In this document: piece by piece, positions 23,350-32,292 of the stretch
Layout of the letters: every line of letters starts with the position of its first letter
Numbering within the stretch: position 1 is the stretch's first letter
NCBI RefSeq assembly: GCF_002025705.1
Contig: NZ_CP018846.1
Coordinates: 3,091,501 to 3,155,500 of the forward strand
Source: Pseudomonas putida
GTDB taxonomy: Bacteria > Pseudomonadota > Gammaproteobacteria > Pseudomonadales > Pseudomonadaceae
Length of the DNA stretch: 64,000 nucleotides
Direction: 5' to 3'
Translations under genes and position numbers: made by a program
The notes under the pieces: generated by a model
What the model saw: only the letters and a program-made list of their open reading frames with translations
The model's database searches: none
Told to the model about the DNA's origin: nothing

Positions 23350-24549
23350 TCAGGCGCGCCGCGACACCAACAGGAAGACCACCAGCGCCATGCCCGGCAA
23401 TGCTGCCCCCACTAGCGCCACCCCCTGCCAGCCCAGCTGGGCAAATACCGCACTGGCCACCGCCGACCCCGCTGCCCCGCCCAGGAAGATGCTGGTCATG
23501 TACAGCGCATTCAGCCGCCCGCGGCTGGCCGGGTCCAGTGCATACACTTCTCGCTGGCCGATGACCATATTCATCTGCACCGCAAAGTCCAGCAGCACGC
23601 CGGTCAGCCCCAGGCCGATCACGCTGTAGCCGGGCGTGGTCAACCCCATCAGCAGTGCCACCGGCGCCAACACCAGCGCCAGCAACGAACCGGCACGGGC
23701 ATGACCGGCGTCGGCCAGGCGGCCCGCCATGGGCGCGGCGATGGCACCCACCGCGCCGACTAGGGCAAACAAGGCGATCTGGCTTTGCGACAAGCCATGC
23801 TCGGTGGCCAAGGCCAGCGGCACCGCGGTCCAGTAAAGGCTGAAAGCCGCGAACATCAATGCCTGGTACAGCGAGCGCTGACGCAGCACCGGGTACTGGC
23901 GCAGCAGCGCAACCAACGACAGCATCAGCCCGGCATAACTCGCCTTGTGCTCAGGCACCCGGCGCGGCAGCGTCAACGCCAGCAACAGGATGATTGCCAG
24001 CATCAACCCGGCCGCGCCGATGAACACCGTGCGCCAGCCAAAGTGGTCGGCGACCAGGCTCGACAACGGCCGCGCAAGCAGAATGCCCAGCAACAGGCCA
24101 CCCATGATGTTGCCGACCACCCGCCCGCGCTGTTGCTCGGGCGCAAGGTGCGCGGCCAATGGAATGAGCATCTGCACGGCCACCGAGCTGAAACCGATCA
24201 GCAAGGCATAGCCCAGGAACAGTTGCCCCTGGCCGCTGCTGCTGGTCCCCGCCAGCAACAGGCTGACGCAGGCCAGCACGGCGGTGATGATCATCAAGCG
24301 GCGGTTCTCCACCAGGTCGGCCAGCGGCACCAACAGCAGCAAGCCCAGCGCGTAGCCTAGCTGGGTCAGCGACACGATCAGGCTGGCACGCTCGGTGGAC
24401 AGGCCCAGGTCCGGGGCGATCAGCCCGACGATGGGCTGCGCATAATAGATATTGGCGACAATCGCGCCACAGCAGAACGCCAGCAGCGCGACCAGGGCAC
24501 GGCTGAGGCCGGCATGGGCTGGCTGGGCAGCGGCAAGGGAGGAATTCAT
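23350..24549 (-). CDS. MFS transporter, drug/metabolite exporter type
   Basis: 399 residues with 12 helices. AIVANIYYAQPIVGLIAPDLGLS, LADLVENRRLMIITAVLACVSLLLAG (motif A in a variant form), GRVVGNIMGGLLLGILLARPLSSLVADHFGWRTVFIGAA and GRLADAGHARAG are typical of the YgaY/YdhC-like exporters. Start 24549 (MNSSLAAAQPAHA). A LysR gene lies upstream in the same direction at 113 bp. Confidence 0.87.
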   Translation of the reverse strand: MNSSLAAAQPAHAGLSRALVALLAFCCGAIVANIYYAQPIVGLIAPDLGLSTERASLIVSLTQLGYALGLLLLVPLADLVENRRLMIITAVLACVSLLLAGTSSSGQGQLFLGYALLIGFSSVAVQMLIPLAAHLAPEQQRGRVVGNIMGGLLLGILLARPLSSLVADHFGWRTVFIGAAGLMLAIILLLALTLPRRVPEHKASYAGLMLSLVALLRQYPVLRQRSLYQALMFAAFSLYWTAVPLALATEHGLSQSQIALFALVGAVGAIAAPMAGRLADAGHARAGSLLALVLAPVALLMGLTTPGYSVIGLGLTGVLLDFAVQMNMVIGQREVYALDPASRGRLNALYMTSIFLGGAAGSAVASAVFAQLGWQGVALVGAALPGMALVVFLLVSRRA

Positions 24550-24662
24550 GCGAGGTACCTCGGCATCGGGTTGGTGTATGCCGGGCACCTTACCGGGCGC
24601 CTGCCGGTGAGAGAATCCGGCCCTGGCGCAACGGGGCTTTGCGCCAGGCGCAACGGCAGGGA

Positions 24663-25562
24663 TCAGGGCTTGAGCAGGCCTTCGCAAAAACCGATGAAGG
24701 CGTTGACCCGCCGTGAGCCACGGTGGTTCGGCAAGTACAAGGCATTGATGCTGTCATTGGCAGTGCCAGGGCTGACTTGCCAGTCCGCGAACAGCCGCTG
24801 CAGCCGCCCGGCGGCGATATCTTCATGCACCAGCCAGTCGGCCAGCAAGGCAATACCGCTGCCGGCCAGCGCCGTTTCACGCAACAGGTCGGCGTTGGCG
24901 CTGCGCAGCGGCCCGCTCACTTCCAGTTCCAGCGCCTCATCTGCGCGTTGCAGGCGCCAGGCGCGCGCCTTCTGCCCGTAGCGAAAACGCAGGCAGGCAT
25001 GCTGCAGCAACTGCTCGGGGTGCAGCAGCGCGTCACGCCGGGCCAGGTAATCCGGGCTTGCCACCAGCCAACGCTGGAAGCGGCCGAGTTGCCGGCACAC
25101 CAGTTCGTCGTTCGGTTGCGGGTCGCCCAGGCGAATGGACAGATCATAGCGGCCATCGAGCAGGTCATCGAGCCGATCGCTCATGTCGATGTCCAGCTCC
25201 AATGAGGGGTGCCTTGCCAGGAATGCCCCCAGGTGCGGCGCGATCACACGGCGGCCGAACTCCACCGGGAGGCACAAGCGCAGCACGCCGACCGGCTCAT
25301 CACCACGGTCGGCGACGCTGGCATCGGCTTCTTCCAGCGCGTCGAAGATGTCCCTTGCCCGCGCATAATAACGTGCACCCGCTTCGGTCAGGCTGACCTG
25401 GCGCGTGGAGCGATTGAGCAAGGTGCTGCCGAGTTCCGCCTCCAGTGCATCGACCAGGCGCGTCACCGACGACGTGGCCACGCCGAGCCTGCGCGCCGCC
25501 GCGGAAAAGCCCTGGGCATCGACTGTCGCGGTGAACATCTTCATCGCCAGGAGCTTGTCCAT
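24663..25562 (-). CDS. LysR-family transcriptional regulator
   Basis: 299 residues from the ATG at 25562, with GGAG 5-6 nt upstream. Helix-turn-helix at about 1-60 (MKMFTATVDAQGFSAAARRLGVATSSVTRLVDALEAELG landmark). Effector domain: VGVLRLCLPVEFGRRVIAPHL, YDLSIRLGD, LACLRF-type segment HACLRFRYGQKARAW and GIALLADWLVHEDI. This is the CrgA/DmlR-like subgroup, often repressing an adjacent exporter; the MFS gene downstream is the likely target. Confidence 0.88.
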   Translation of the reverse strand: MDKLLAMKMFTATVDAQGFSAAARRLGVATSSVTRLVDALEAELGSTLLNRSTRQVSLTEAGARYYARARDIFDALEEADASVADRGDEPVGVLRLCLPVEFGRRVIAPHLGAFLARHPSLELDIDMSDRLDDLLDGRYDLSIRLGDPQPNDELVCRQLGRFQRWLVASPDYLARRDALLHPEQLLQHACLRFRYGQKARAWRLQRADEALELEVSGPLRSANADLLRETALAGSGIALLADWLVHEDIAAGRLQRLFADWQVSPGTANDSINALYLPNHRGSRRVNAFIGFCEGLLKP

Positions 25563-25680
25563 AGCTACTCCAATTTTCAGATCTCGGAACACTCCTACAA
25601 TCCACAAGGCCGGTCAAGAAGCGCACAGCAGAGCGATCAGGTCCATAGTGGAAGCACCTCCACCCGCGCGAGAACTGCCC

Positions 25681-26034
25681 ATGACCATCAGCAATCTGCT
25701 CCATGCCCTGCCCCATTGCGACCCTGCCGCTGGCGAGCGGGTCGATGAACTTCTGCAGCGCCCTGGCTTACGTGTCGAACGTATCGTTTCCTGCGGCCAG
25801 GCGAGCCCGCCCGGCTACTGGTACGACCAGGCCGAAGGCGAATGGATCATGTTGCTGACCGGCAGCGCCGGGCTCCGTCTTGAACATGAGGACTACACCC
25901 GCCTGCTGGTGCCTGGCGATTGCCTGGACATTTCGGCGCATTGCCGGCACCGCGTGGAATGGACAGCCCAGGGGCAGCCGACCATCTGGCTTGCAGTGTT
26001 TTATGGCATCGACACACCGTGGCCGAGCCATTGA
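25681..26034 (+). CDS. Small cupin-domain protein
   Basis: 117 residues. Cupin strands are seen in EGEWIMLLTGSAGLRLEHEDYTRLLVPGDCLDISAHCRHRVEWTA (landmark 52-97), with H residues in the second motif. Family members bind a metal and a small acid or sugar phosphate, but no function is known to me. It is divergent from the LysR gene at 25562. Confidence 0.75.
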   Translation: MTISNLLHALPHCDPAAGERVDELLQRPGLRVERIVSCGQASPPGYWYDQAEGEWIMLLTGSAGLRLEHEDYTRLLVPGDCLDISAHCRHRVEWTAQGQPTIWLAVFYGIDTPWPSH

Positions 26035-26086
26035 ACACCCTTCGTTCATGCTACAAAAGTCTAAGCCGTAACATTCACATGCTGCT

Positions 26087-26101
26087 TAAACACCGTGTTT
26101 A
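26087..26101. promoter_or_regulatory. Dyad upstream of gcd
   Basis: TAAACACCGTGTTTA, a 7-bp inverted repeat around one base, in an A/T-rich 217-bp gap before gcd. A weaker dyad CTTG-N8-CAAG lies near 26192. Either may bind a regulator; none can be named from sequence. Confidence 0.4.
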
Positions 26102-26251
26102 CTGCATTTTTTGGCGCGTGATCTAAACTTTTAGCCACATCTTCGCAAGTTCAGCCCTGCGACAATCAGTCCCATAAAATTATGTACTAACTTGTTAATT
26201 AGCAAGCTAAGGGCTTAAACTGCGCACATTCCACCTGCTGAGATCCCTGGC

Positions 26252-28669
26252 ATGAACGAAACACCGCGCGCCTCTGGCGCCACAAACATCATCCTGGTCG
26301 GCTTGGGCGTTATCGTCGCCCTGCTCGGCCTCCTCCTGGCTGCTGGCGGCGTCAAGCTCGCCGGCCTGGGCGGTTCCTGGTACTTCCTGATCGGCGGCCT
26401 GGCCATGGCCATCGCCGGTATTCTCATCGCCCGTCGCAAGCAGGCCGGCGCCTGGCTGTACGCGGCGTTTCTGGTCGGTACCGCGATCTGGGCACTGATC
26501 GACGCTGGCCTGGTGTTCTGGCCGCTGTTCTCGCGCCTGTTCATGTTCGCCGCGATCGGCATGGTGGTGGCGCTGGTCTACCCGATGCTGGCCCGCGCCA
26601 ACGGCGCCAGCGCCGGCCGTGGTGCCTACGGCATCGCCGGCGTGCTGGCCGTGGTGCTGGTGATCGCCGCTGGCAACATGTTCGTCGCTCACCCAAGCGT
26701 TGCCCCTACCGGCAAAGGCCCAGGCATGACCCCGGTGGAAACCGGCAAGGAGCAGAAAGACTGGGCCCACTACGGCAACACCGAAGGTGGCAGCCGCTTC
26801 GCCGCGCTGGACCAGATCAACCGCGACAACGTCAACAAGCTCAAGGTGGCCTGGACCTACCACACCGGTGACGTCGCCATCAGTGACGGCAACGGTGCCG
26901 AAGACCAGCTGACCCCGCTTCAGATCGGCAACAAGGTGTTCATCTGCACCCCGCACAACAACCTGATCGCCCTCGACGCCGACACCGGCAAAGAGCTGTG
27001 GAAGAACGCGATCAACGCCCAGTCCAAGGTCTGGCAGCGTTGCCGTGGCATGGCCTACTTCGACGCCACCGCCGCGATCGCCCAACCGACCCAGCCGAAC
27101 AGCTCGCCGATCACCGGCGGTAGCGTCGCGGCAGGTGCCAACTGCCAGCGTCGCCTGCTGACCAACACCATCGACGGCCGCCTGATTGCCGTCGACGCCG
27201 ACAACGGCGAGTTCTGCCAGGGCTTCGGCAACAACGGCCAGGTCAACCTGATGGCAGGCCTGGGTGACGTGCCGGACTCCTACTACCAGCTGTCTTCCGC
27301 ACCGTTGATGGCCGGTACCACCGTGGTGGTTGGCGGCCGCGTCGCCGACAACGTCCAGACCGACATGCCTGGCGGCGTGATCCGTGGTTTCGACGTGATC
27401 ACCGGTGAAATGCGCTGGGCCTTCGACCCAGGCAACCCGGAAGACCGCAAGGCGCCAGAAGGTGACAGCACCTACGTGCGCAGCACTCCGAACAGCTGGG
27501 CACCGATGTCGTACGACCCGGCGATGAACACCGTGTTCCTGCCAATGGGCTCGTCGTCCACCGACATCTATGGCGTTGAACGCAACAAGCTGGACCACAC
27601 CTACGGCGCTTCCGTACTGGCCCTGGATGCCACCACCGGCAACCAGAAGTGGGTCTTCCAGACCGTGCACAACGACCTCTGGGACTTCGACCTGCCAATG
27701 CAGCCAAGCCTGATCGACTTCACCAAGGACGACGGCAAGTCCGTGCCTGCGGTGGTGATCGGCACCAAGGCCGGGCAGATCTATGTGCTCGACCGTGCCA
27801 CCGGCAAACCGCTGACCCAGGTCGACGAAGTACCAGTCAAGCCAAGCAACATCCCCAACGAGCCTTACTCCCCGACCCAGCCCAAATCGGTAGGCATGCC
27901 GCAGATCGGCGCGCAGACCCTGAGCGAATCGGACATGTGGGGTGCCACTCCGTATGACCAGCTGCTGTGCCGTATCGACTTCAAGAAGATGCGCTACGAC
28001 GGCCTGTACACCGCGCCAGGTACCGACCTGTCGCTGAGCTTCCCAGGTTCGCTGGGTGGCATGAACTGGGGCAGCATCTCCACCGACCCGGTGCATGGTT
28101 TCATCTTCGTCAACGACATGCGCCTGGGCCTGTGGATCCAGATGATCCCGTCGCAGAACAAGGGTGACGCCGCATCCGGCGGTGAAGCGCTGAACACCGG
28201 CATGGGCGCCGTGCCGCTCAAGGGCACCCCGTACGCGGTGAACAAGAACCGCTTCCTGTCGGTTGCCGGCATTCCGTGCCAGGCCCCGCCATTCGGTACC
28301 CTGACCGCCATCGACATGAAGTCGCGCCAGATCGCCTGGCAGGTACCGGTCGGCACCGTGGAAGACACCGGCCCCCTGGGCATCCGCATGCACCTGCCAA
28401 TCAAGATCGGCCTGCCGACCCTCGGCGGCACCCTGTCGACCCAAGGCGGCCTGGTGTTCATCGCCGGCACCCAGGACTTCTACCTGCGCGCCTACGACAG
28501 CAGCAACGGTAACGAAATCTGGAAAGCCCGCCTGCCTGTGGGCAGCCAGGGCGGCCCGATGACCTACGTTTCGCCGAAAACCGGCAAGCAATACGTAGTG
28601 ATCACCGCTGGCGGTGCGCGCCAGTCGACTGATCGTGGCGACTATGTGATTTCTTACGCACTGCCGTAA
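26252..28669 (+). CDS. gcd: Membrane-bound PQQ glucose dehydrogenase
   Basis: 805 residues, the normal size. Five hydrophobic helices in the first about 150 residues anchor it in the inner membrane; the rest is the eight-bladed periplasmic PQQ propeller (DWAHYGNTEGGSRFAALDQIN, VAWTYHTGD, LQIGNKVFICTPHNNLIALDADTGKE, CQRRLLTNTIDGRLIAVDADNGEFC, KWVFQTVHNDLWDFDLPMQP and WQVPVGTVEDTGPLG as landmarks). It oxidises glucose to gluconolactone in the periplasm and passes electrons to ubiquinone. PQQ and Ca2+ are the cofactors. The next gene is the OprB porin, as in other P. putida strains. Confidence 0.96.
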   Translation: MNETPRASGATNIILVGLGVIVALLGLLLAAGGVKLAGLGGSWYFLIGGLAMAIAGILIARRKQAGAWLYAAFLVGTAIWALIDAGLVFWPLFSRLFMFAAIGMVVALVYPMLARANGASAGRGAYGIAGVLAVVLVIAAGNMFVAHPSVAPTGKGPGMTPVETGKEQKDWAHYGNTEGGSRFAALDQINRDNVNKLKVAWTYHTGDVAISDGNGAEDQLTPLQIGNKVFICTPHNNLIALDADTGKELWKNAINAQSKVWQRCRGMAYFDATAAIAQPTQPNSSPITGGSVAAGANCQRRLLTNTIDGRLIAVDADNGEFCQGFGNNGQVNLMAGLGDVPDSYYQLSSAPLMAGTTVVVGGRVADNVQTDMPGGVIRGFDVITGEMRWAFDPGNPEDRKAPEGDSTYVRSTPNSWAPMSYDPAMNTVFLPMGSSSTDIYGVERNKLDHTYGASVLALDATTGNQKWVFQTVHNDLWDFDLPMQPSLIDFTKDDGKSVPAVVIGTKAGQIYVLDRATGKPLTQVDEVPVKPSNIPNEPYSPTQPKSVGMPQIGAQTLSESDMWGATPYDQLLCRIDFKKMRYDGLYTAPGTDLSLSFPGSLGGMNWGSISTDPVHGFIFVNDMRLGLWIQMIPSQNKGDAASGGEALNTGMGAVPLKGTPYAVNKNRFLSVAGIPCQAPPFGTLTAIDMKSRQIAWQVPVGTVEDTGPLGIRMHLPIKIGLPTLGGTLSTQGGLVFIAGTQDFYLRAYDSSNGNEIWKARLPVGSQGGPMTYVSPKTGKQYVVITAGGARQSTDRGDYVISYALP

Positions 28670-28681
28670 GAGCGCGTCGCT

Positions 28682-28754
28682 GCATTCGCGGGCTAGCCCG
28701 CTCCCACAGGTTCTCTGCTGATCCTTGTGAGAGCGGGCTTGTTCGCGAATGGCC
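28682..28754. repeat. Inverted pair of REP elements between gcd and oprB
   Basis: REP cores at 28682-28708 and, inverted, at 28726-28754. The pair can form a stem in a gcd-oprB transcript and could set a different level for each gene. Confidence 0.85.
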
Positions 28755-28780
28755 CCCCGAAAACAACACGAGACACAGCA

Positions 28781-30049
28781 ATGCCATCCGCTATCCGCAT
28801 TACTCCAACCCTGCTACTGGCCCTGGCCAGCACCTCTGCCCTGGCCGACGCCGACCTGTTGAACCGCAGCACCATGACCGGTGACTGGGGCGGGCTGCGT
28901 CACCAGCTCGAGGAAGACGGCGTCAAGATCACCGGCGACTACAGCGGCGAAACCGCCTACAACGCCCACGGCGGCTTGCACCGTTCGGCGCGCTACTCAC
29001 AGAACATCAAGCTCGGCGCACAGTTCGACCTGTCGAAACTGTACGGCCTGGAAAACGGCGGCAAGGTCCAGTTGACCATCAACGACCGCCGCGGCAACAG
29101 CGCCTCGGAAGATCTGGTCGGCAACCGCCTGCCGATTCAGGAAAACTACGGCGGCCTGTACACCCGCCTGACCGAACTGAGCTACGAGCGCACCCTGTTC
29201 TCCCCGGCACTCAATGTCAAGCTCGGCTACATGGCCATGGGCAACGACCTCGGCGGCCTGGACAGCGGCATCCTGTGCAACTTCATGAACGCCGGTTTCT
29301 GCGGCCACCCGCTGAACATGTCTGGCGGCAGCGGCTGGACCAACTACCCCAACGCCCACCTCGGCGTGCGCGTGAAGTACGACCTGTCGCCTTCCTGGCA
29401 GCTGCGCGTGGCGGCGTTCAACGTCGACCCGGAAAGCAACGGCAACTCCAGCCGCGCTTGGCACCTGGGGCCCAAGCACACCACCGGTACCGTGGTGCCC
29501 GTAGAGCTGGTTTACAAGCTGCAGGGCGAACTGCCGGGTGAGTACAAGCTGGGTTACTACTACGACAGCTCCGACGTGAAGCGCGTCGACAGCAACAAGG
29601 AAGTGGCCGGTCGCGGTGGCCACTACCTGCTGGTCGACCAGGCAGTATGGAACGACGCCGGCTCGCCGGGCCGCAGCCTGCACGCCTTCGGCCAGTACTC
29701 GGCATCGAGCGAGGCCGCCTCGCCGTTCACCAAGTGGTATGGCGCTGGTGTGGTGCTGTACAAGCCGTTCGAAGGCCGCCCGCGCGATACCGTGGCCCTG
29801 GGCTATGGCCGCGCCGTGCCGAACCCGCGTAGCCGTGATGTGCTGGAAGACGCTGCATTCAATGCCGGGCAGCAGTTCCCCAACATCGACAATGCCGAGC
29901 AACTGATCGAACTGAGCTATGGCTATCAGGCCACGCCGTGGCTGAACCTGCGCCCGGATGTACAGTACATCATCGAGCCAGGTGCGTTCTCTGGGAAGAG
30001 CATCGACAACGCGCTGGTGGTTGGCCTGCAGGTCAAGGCGACCTTCTAA
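28781..30049 (+). CDS. oprB: Carbohydrate-selective porin OprB
   Basis: 422 residues. The signal peptide MPSAIRITPTLLLALASTSALA is cut before DADLLNRS. The mature start TMTGDWGGLRHQLEEDGVKITGDYSGE is the OprB signature, and the chain ends in aromatic F (LQVKATF), as outer-membrane barrels do. OprB lets glucose and other sugars cross the outer membrane. It sits right behind gcd, so uptake and periplasmic oxidation are linked. Start at 28781, at the first Met of the signal peptide. Confidence 0.95.
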   Translation: MPSAIRITPTLLLALASTSALADADLLNRSTMTGDWGGLRHQLEEDGVKITGDYSGETAYNAHGGLHRSARYSQNIKLGAQFDLSKLYGLENGGKVQLTINDRRGNSASEDLVGNRLPIQENYGGLYTRLTELSYERTLFSPALNVKLGYMAMGNDLGGLDSGILCNFMNAGFCGHPLNMSGGSGWTNYPNAHLGVRVKYDLSPSWQLRVAAFNVDPESNGNSSRAWHLGPKHTTGTVVPVELVYKLQGELPGEYKLGYYYDSSDVKRVDSNKEVAGRGGHYLLVDQAVWNDAGSPGRSLHAFGQYSASSEAASPFTKWYGAGVVLYKPFEGRPRDTVALGYGRAVPNPRSRDVLEDAAFNAGQQFPNIDNAEQLIELSYGYQATPWLNLRPDVQYIIEPGAFSGKSIDNALVVGLQVKATF

Positions 30050-30068
30050 GCCATCAGGGCCGCGCTGC

Positions 30069-30161
30069 GGCCCATCGCCGGCAAGCCGGCTCCCACAGGT
30101 ACAGCGCTGCCCGTACGGGTTGTGATATCACTGTGGGAGCGGGTTTACCCGCGAAAGGGCC
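30069..30161. repeat. Inverted pair of REP elements
   Basis: REP cores at 30069-30097 and, inverted, at 30132-30161, between the convergent oprB and M20 peptidase genes. Confidence 0.85.
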
Positions 30162-30168
30162 AACCGGG

Positions 30169-31329
30169 TCAAACCTGCCTGAGGTAGTCCACCAACCTCA
30201 GCAACATCGCATCACAGCCCAGCAACTGCTCGACGCTGACGAATTCATCAGGCTTGTGCCCCTGGTCCATGCTGCCTGGCCCACACACCACGGTCGCAAT
30301 ACCAGCCTGGTCAAACAAGCCACCTTCGGTGCCAAACGCAACGGTGCCGAAGTCATCCGAGCCGCTGAGCATTGCCACCAGCCGTGCGGCCTCACTGTCG
30401 GCTGACGTGGCCAGCCCAGGGTATGCACTCAGTGGTTGCAGGCGAATGGCACTGGCAGCGTTCACCTTGCGCATGCGTGGCAGCAACTCAGCCTCGGCGT
30501 AGGTCTGCAACTGGTCGGCCACCGCCTGTGCTTCATACCCTGGCAAGGCACGCACCTCGAAATCGAACGCACACTCTTCCGGCACGATGTTCAGTGCCCT
30601 GCCCCCTTTGATCACCCCGGTCTGCACCGTGGAGAACGGCGGGTCGAACCGCGCGTCGTGATGTTCCGGCAAGGCCAGGGCATCACCAATCTCGCCCAGC
30701 TTGCCGATCAGCTTCGCTGCGTACTCGATGGCATTCACCCCGTAAGGTGCGTATGCCGAGTGGCACGCCGCACCGTGAACCTCGCAACGCATCGCCAGCT
30801 TGCCCTTGTGGCCAAGTACCGGTTTGAGTTCGGTGGGCTCACCGATCAGGCACAGGCGTGGCTTGTGCGGGCGGTTTTCCAGTGCGGCCAGCATCGAGCG
30901 CACACCCAGGCAGCCGACTTCCTCGTCATAGGAGAACGCCAGGTGCACCGGCATGCGCAGCGGTTGCGCGAGGAACGCTGGCACCGCAGCCAGCACCGAT
31001 GCGATGAAACCCTTCATGTCAGCCGTGCCGCGGCCATACAGGCGCCCGTCGCGCTCGGTCAGGGCGAAGGGCGGCAGCGTCCAGGCCTGGCCTTCCACCG
31101 GCACCACATCGGTATGCCCGGACAGCACCACACCGCCGACATCCTTGGGGCCGATCGTGGCGAACAAGTTGGCCTTGGTGCCCTCAGGGTTGTGGAACAG
31201 TTCGCACTCCACACCCAGATCGGCCAGGTAGTCGCGGATGAAACCGATCAGCTCGAGGTTGGAGTCGCGGCTGACCGTAGCAAAGCCGATCAGCCGCTCC
31301 AGCAGGGCGCGGCTGCTGAATTCACTCAT
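30169..31329 (-). CDS. argE: M20-family metallopeptidase (ArgE, acetylornithine deacetylase type)
   Basis: 386 residues. Zinc ligands and catalytic residues are in LSGHTDVVPVEGQ, GRGTADMKGF, SYDEEVGCLG and LIGEPTELKP, with a final GPGSMDQGHKPDEFV (metal His). The lid domain carries MRCEVHGAACHSA. Full-length ArgE removes acetyl from N-acetylornithine, but here the gene overlaps a DUF1028 gene by 8 bp and stands next to a flavin monooxygenase/Rid pair. It may therefore deacylate a different amide in a catabolic route. Start 31329 (MSEFSSRALLERL). Confidence 0.8.
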   Translation of the reverse strand: MSEFSSRALLERLIGFATVSRDSNLELIGFIRDYLADLGVECELFHNPEGTKANLFATIGPKDVGGVVLSGHTDVVPVEGQAWTLPPFALTERDGRLYGRGTADMKGFIASVLAAVPAFLAQPLRMPVHLAFSYDEEVGCLGVRSMLAALENRPHKPRLCLIGEPTELKPVLGHKGKLAMRCEVHGAACHSAYAPYGVNAIEYAAKLIGKLGEIGDALALPEHHDARFDPPFSTVQTGVIKGGRALNIVPEECAFDFEVRALPGYEAQAVADQLQTYAEAELLPRMRKVNAASAIRLQPLSAYPGLATSADSEAARLVAMLSGSDDFGTVAFGTEGGLFDQAGIATVVCGPGSMDQGHKPDEFVSVEQLLGCDAMLLRLVDYLRQV

Positions 31330-31999
31330 CGCCCGGCACCCCGTAGCTCGGCGCGGCGGTCGGGTCGAGGGCGCGGGTGACATAGTCCTGCATCTGCGGG
31401 CGGTACGCCTGCCACAGGCCATCGAGAACACCGATCGGGTCTTGCTCGGCCCAGTCCACACGCAGGTCCACCAGCGGCCAGGTCAGCTCGCCGGCGATCT
31501 TCAGCGCCGCCGAGTGCACAGGGCCCGCTTCGCCACCGGCCGCCATCGCCGCATGCATAGCCGCCAGCAGGCGGTCAGCCAGATGCCCGCCGGCCTGTTC
31601 GAAGGCCTGCACCATGGCCTCGATCACCTGCAGCGAGGACAGCAAGTTACCAGCGGCCGCGCACTGCTCACCTGCTACAGCGTTGTGTACGCCCAGCGCT
31701 TCCTTGCCGGTGAACAGCGCCACCTGGCCCTGGCTATCAATGACCGTGACCTGGCGATACTCGCTCCAGCCATTGGCGCTGAGCACCCGGTCCAGCGCGG
31801 CAGCGGGCGGCAGCTGGCCTTGCTCCAGGGCATCGAGGATCTGCGGGCCGAGCGCCGGCAAGGTGATGTTCTGGGTGGAAACCGCGCCGACGCCAGCGCG
31901 TACCCACGGGCAGCGGGCGCCCACGGCGATGCTTGACGAGCTGATGGCGATACCGACCTGGCCGGTTTCCTGGCAGCGACCGATGATGGAGAAGGTCAT
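31322..31999 (-). CDS. DUF1028 protein (predicted Ntn-hydrolase)
   Basis: 225 residues. The family pattern is clear: MTFSIIGRCQETGQVGIAISSSSIAVGARCPWVRAGVGAVSTQN as landmark 1-44, LGPQILDALEQG and WSEYRQVTVIDSQGQVALFTG. DUF1028 proteins are predicted amidohydrolases of the Ntn fold; activity is not established to my knowledge. GGAG precedes the ATG at 31999. The stop overlaps the M20 peptidase start by 8 bp, so both proteins are made together. It is divergent from the flavin monooxygenase gene, 293 bp away. Confidence 0.85.
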   Translation of the reverse strand: MTFSIIGRCQETGQVGIAISSSSIAVGARCPWVRAGVGAVSTQNITLPALGPQILDALEQGQLPPAAALDRVLSANGWSEYRQVTVIDSQGQVALFTGKEALGVHNAVAGEQCAAAGNLLSSLQVIEAMVQAFEQAGGHLADRLLAAMHAAMAAGGEAGPVHSAALKIAGELTWPLVDLRVDWAEQDPIGVLDGLWQAYRPQMQDYVTRALDPTAAPSYGVPGDE

Positions 32000-32292
32000 G
32001 GTGGAACTCCTGTTGTTCTGTGCGATGCCCAGCATTCTGGGCGGAACCTTCAGGGCCACGAAACCAACATTTTCCTGTGCCTTGAACAGGAAAAAACTAA
32101 GGCCGGCCAATACCGCCCGAAAACCGCTGCAAAGCCCAGCCAAGCCCCGGCAAATCGGGGCCTTCGCCGTTTTATCGGCAAGCCCCAGCTAAATACTATT
32201 TTCGCGATTTTCCAGGCATCCCTAGTCTGGCCCCAGGCAACGGCGGTCCACCAAACCGACCTGACAAAAACCGCCTGACAAAGGGCTCGGAC
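32000..32292. promoter_or_regulatory. Divergent promoter region (DUF1028 / flavin monooxygenase)
   Basis: A 293-bp gap between two divergent gene pairs. A/T-rich segments lie at about 32060-32100 (AACAGGAAAAAACTAAGG) and 32185-32215 (CTAAATACTATTTTCGCG). I see no clear operator. Confidence 0.4.

Noticed and set aside
26207..28591. 794-residue reading frame opposite gcd
   Set aside because: Antisense shadow of a GC-rich gene; composition rich in H, V, G and A and no domain.
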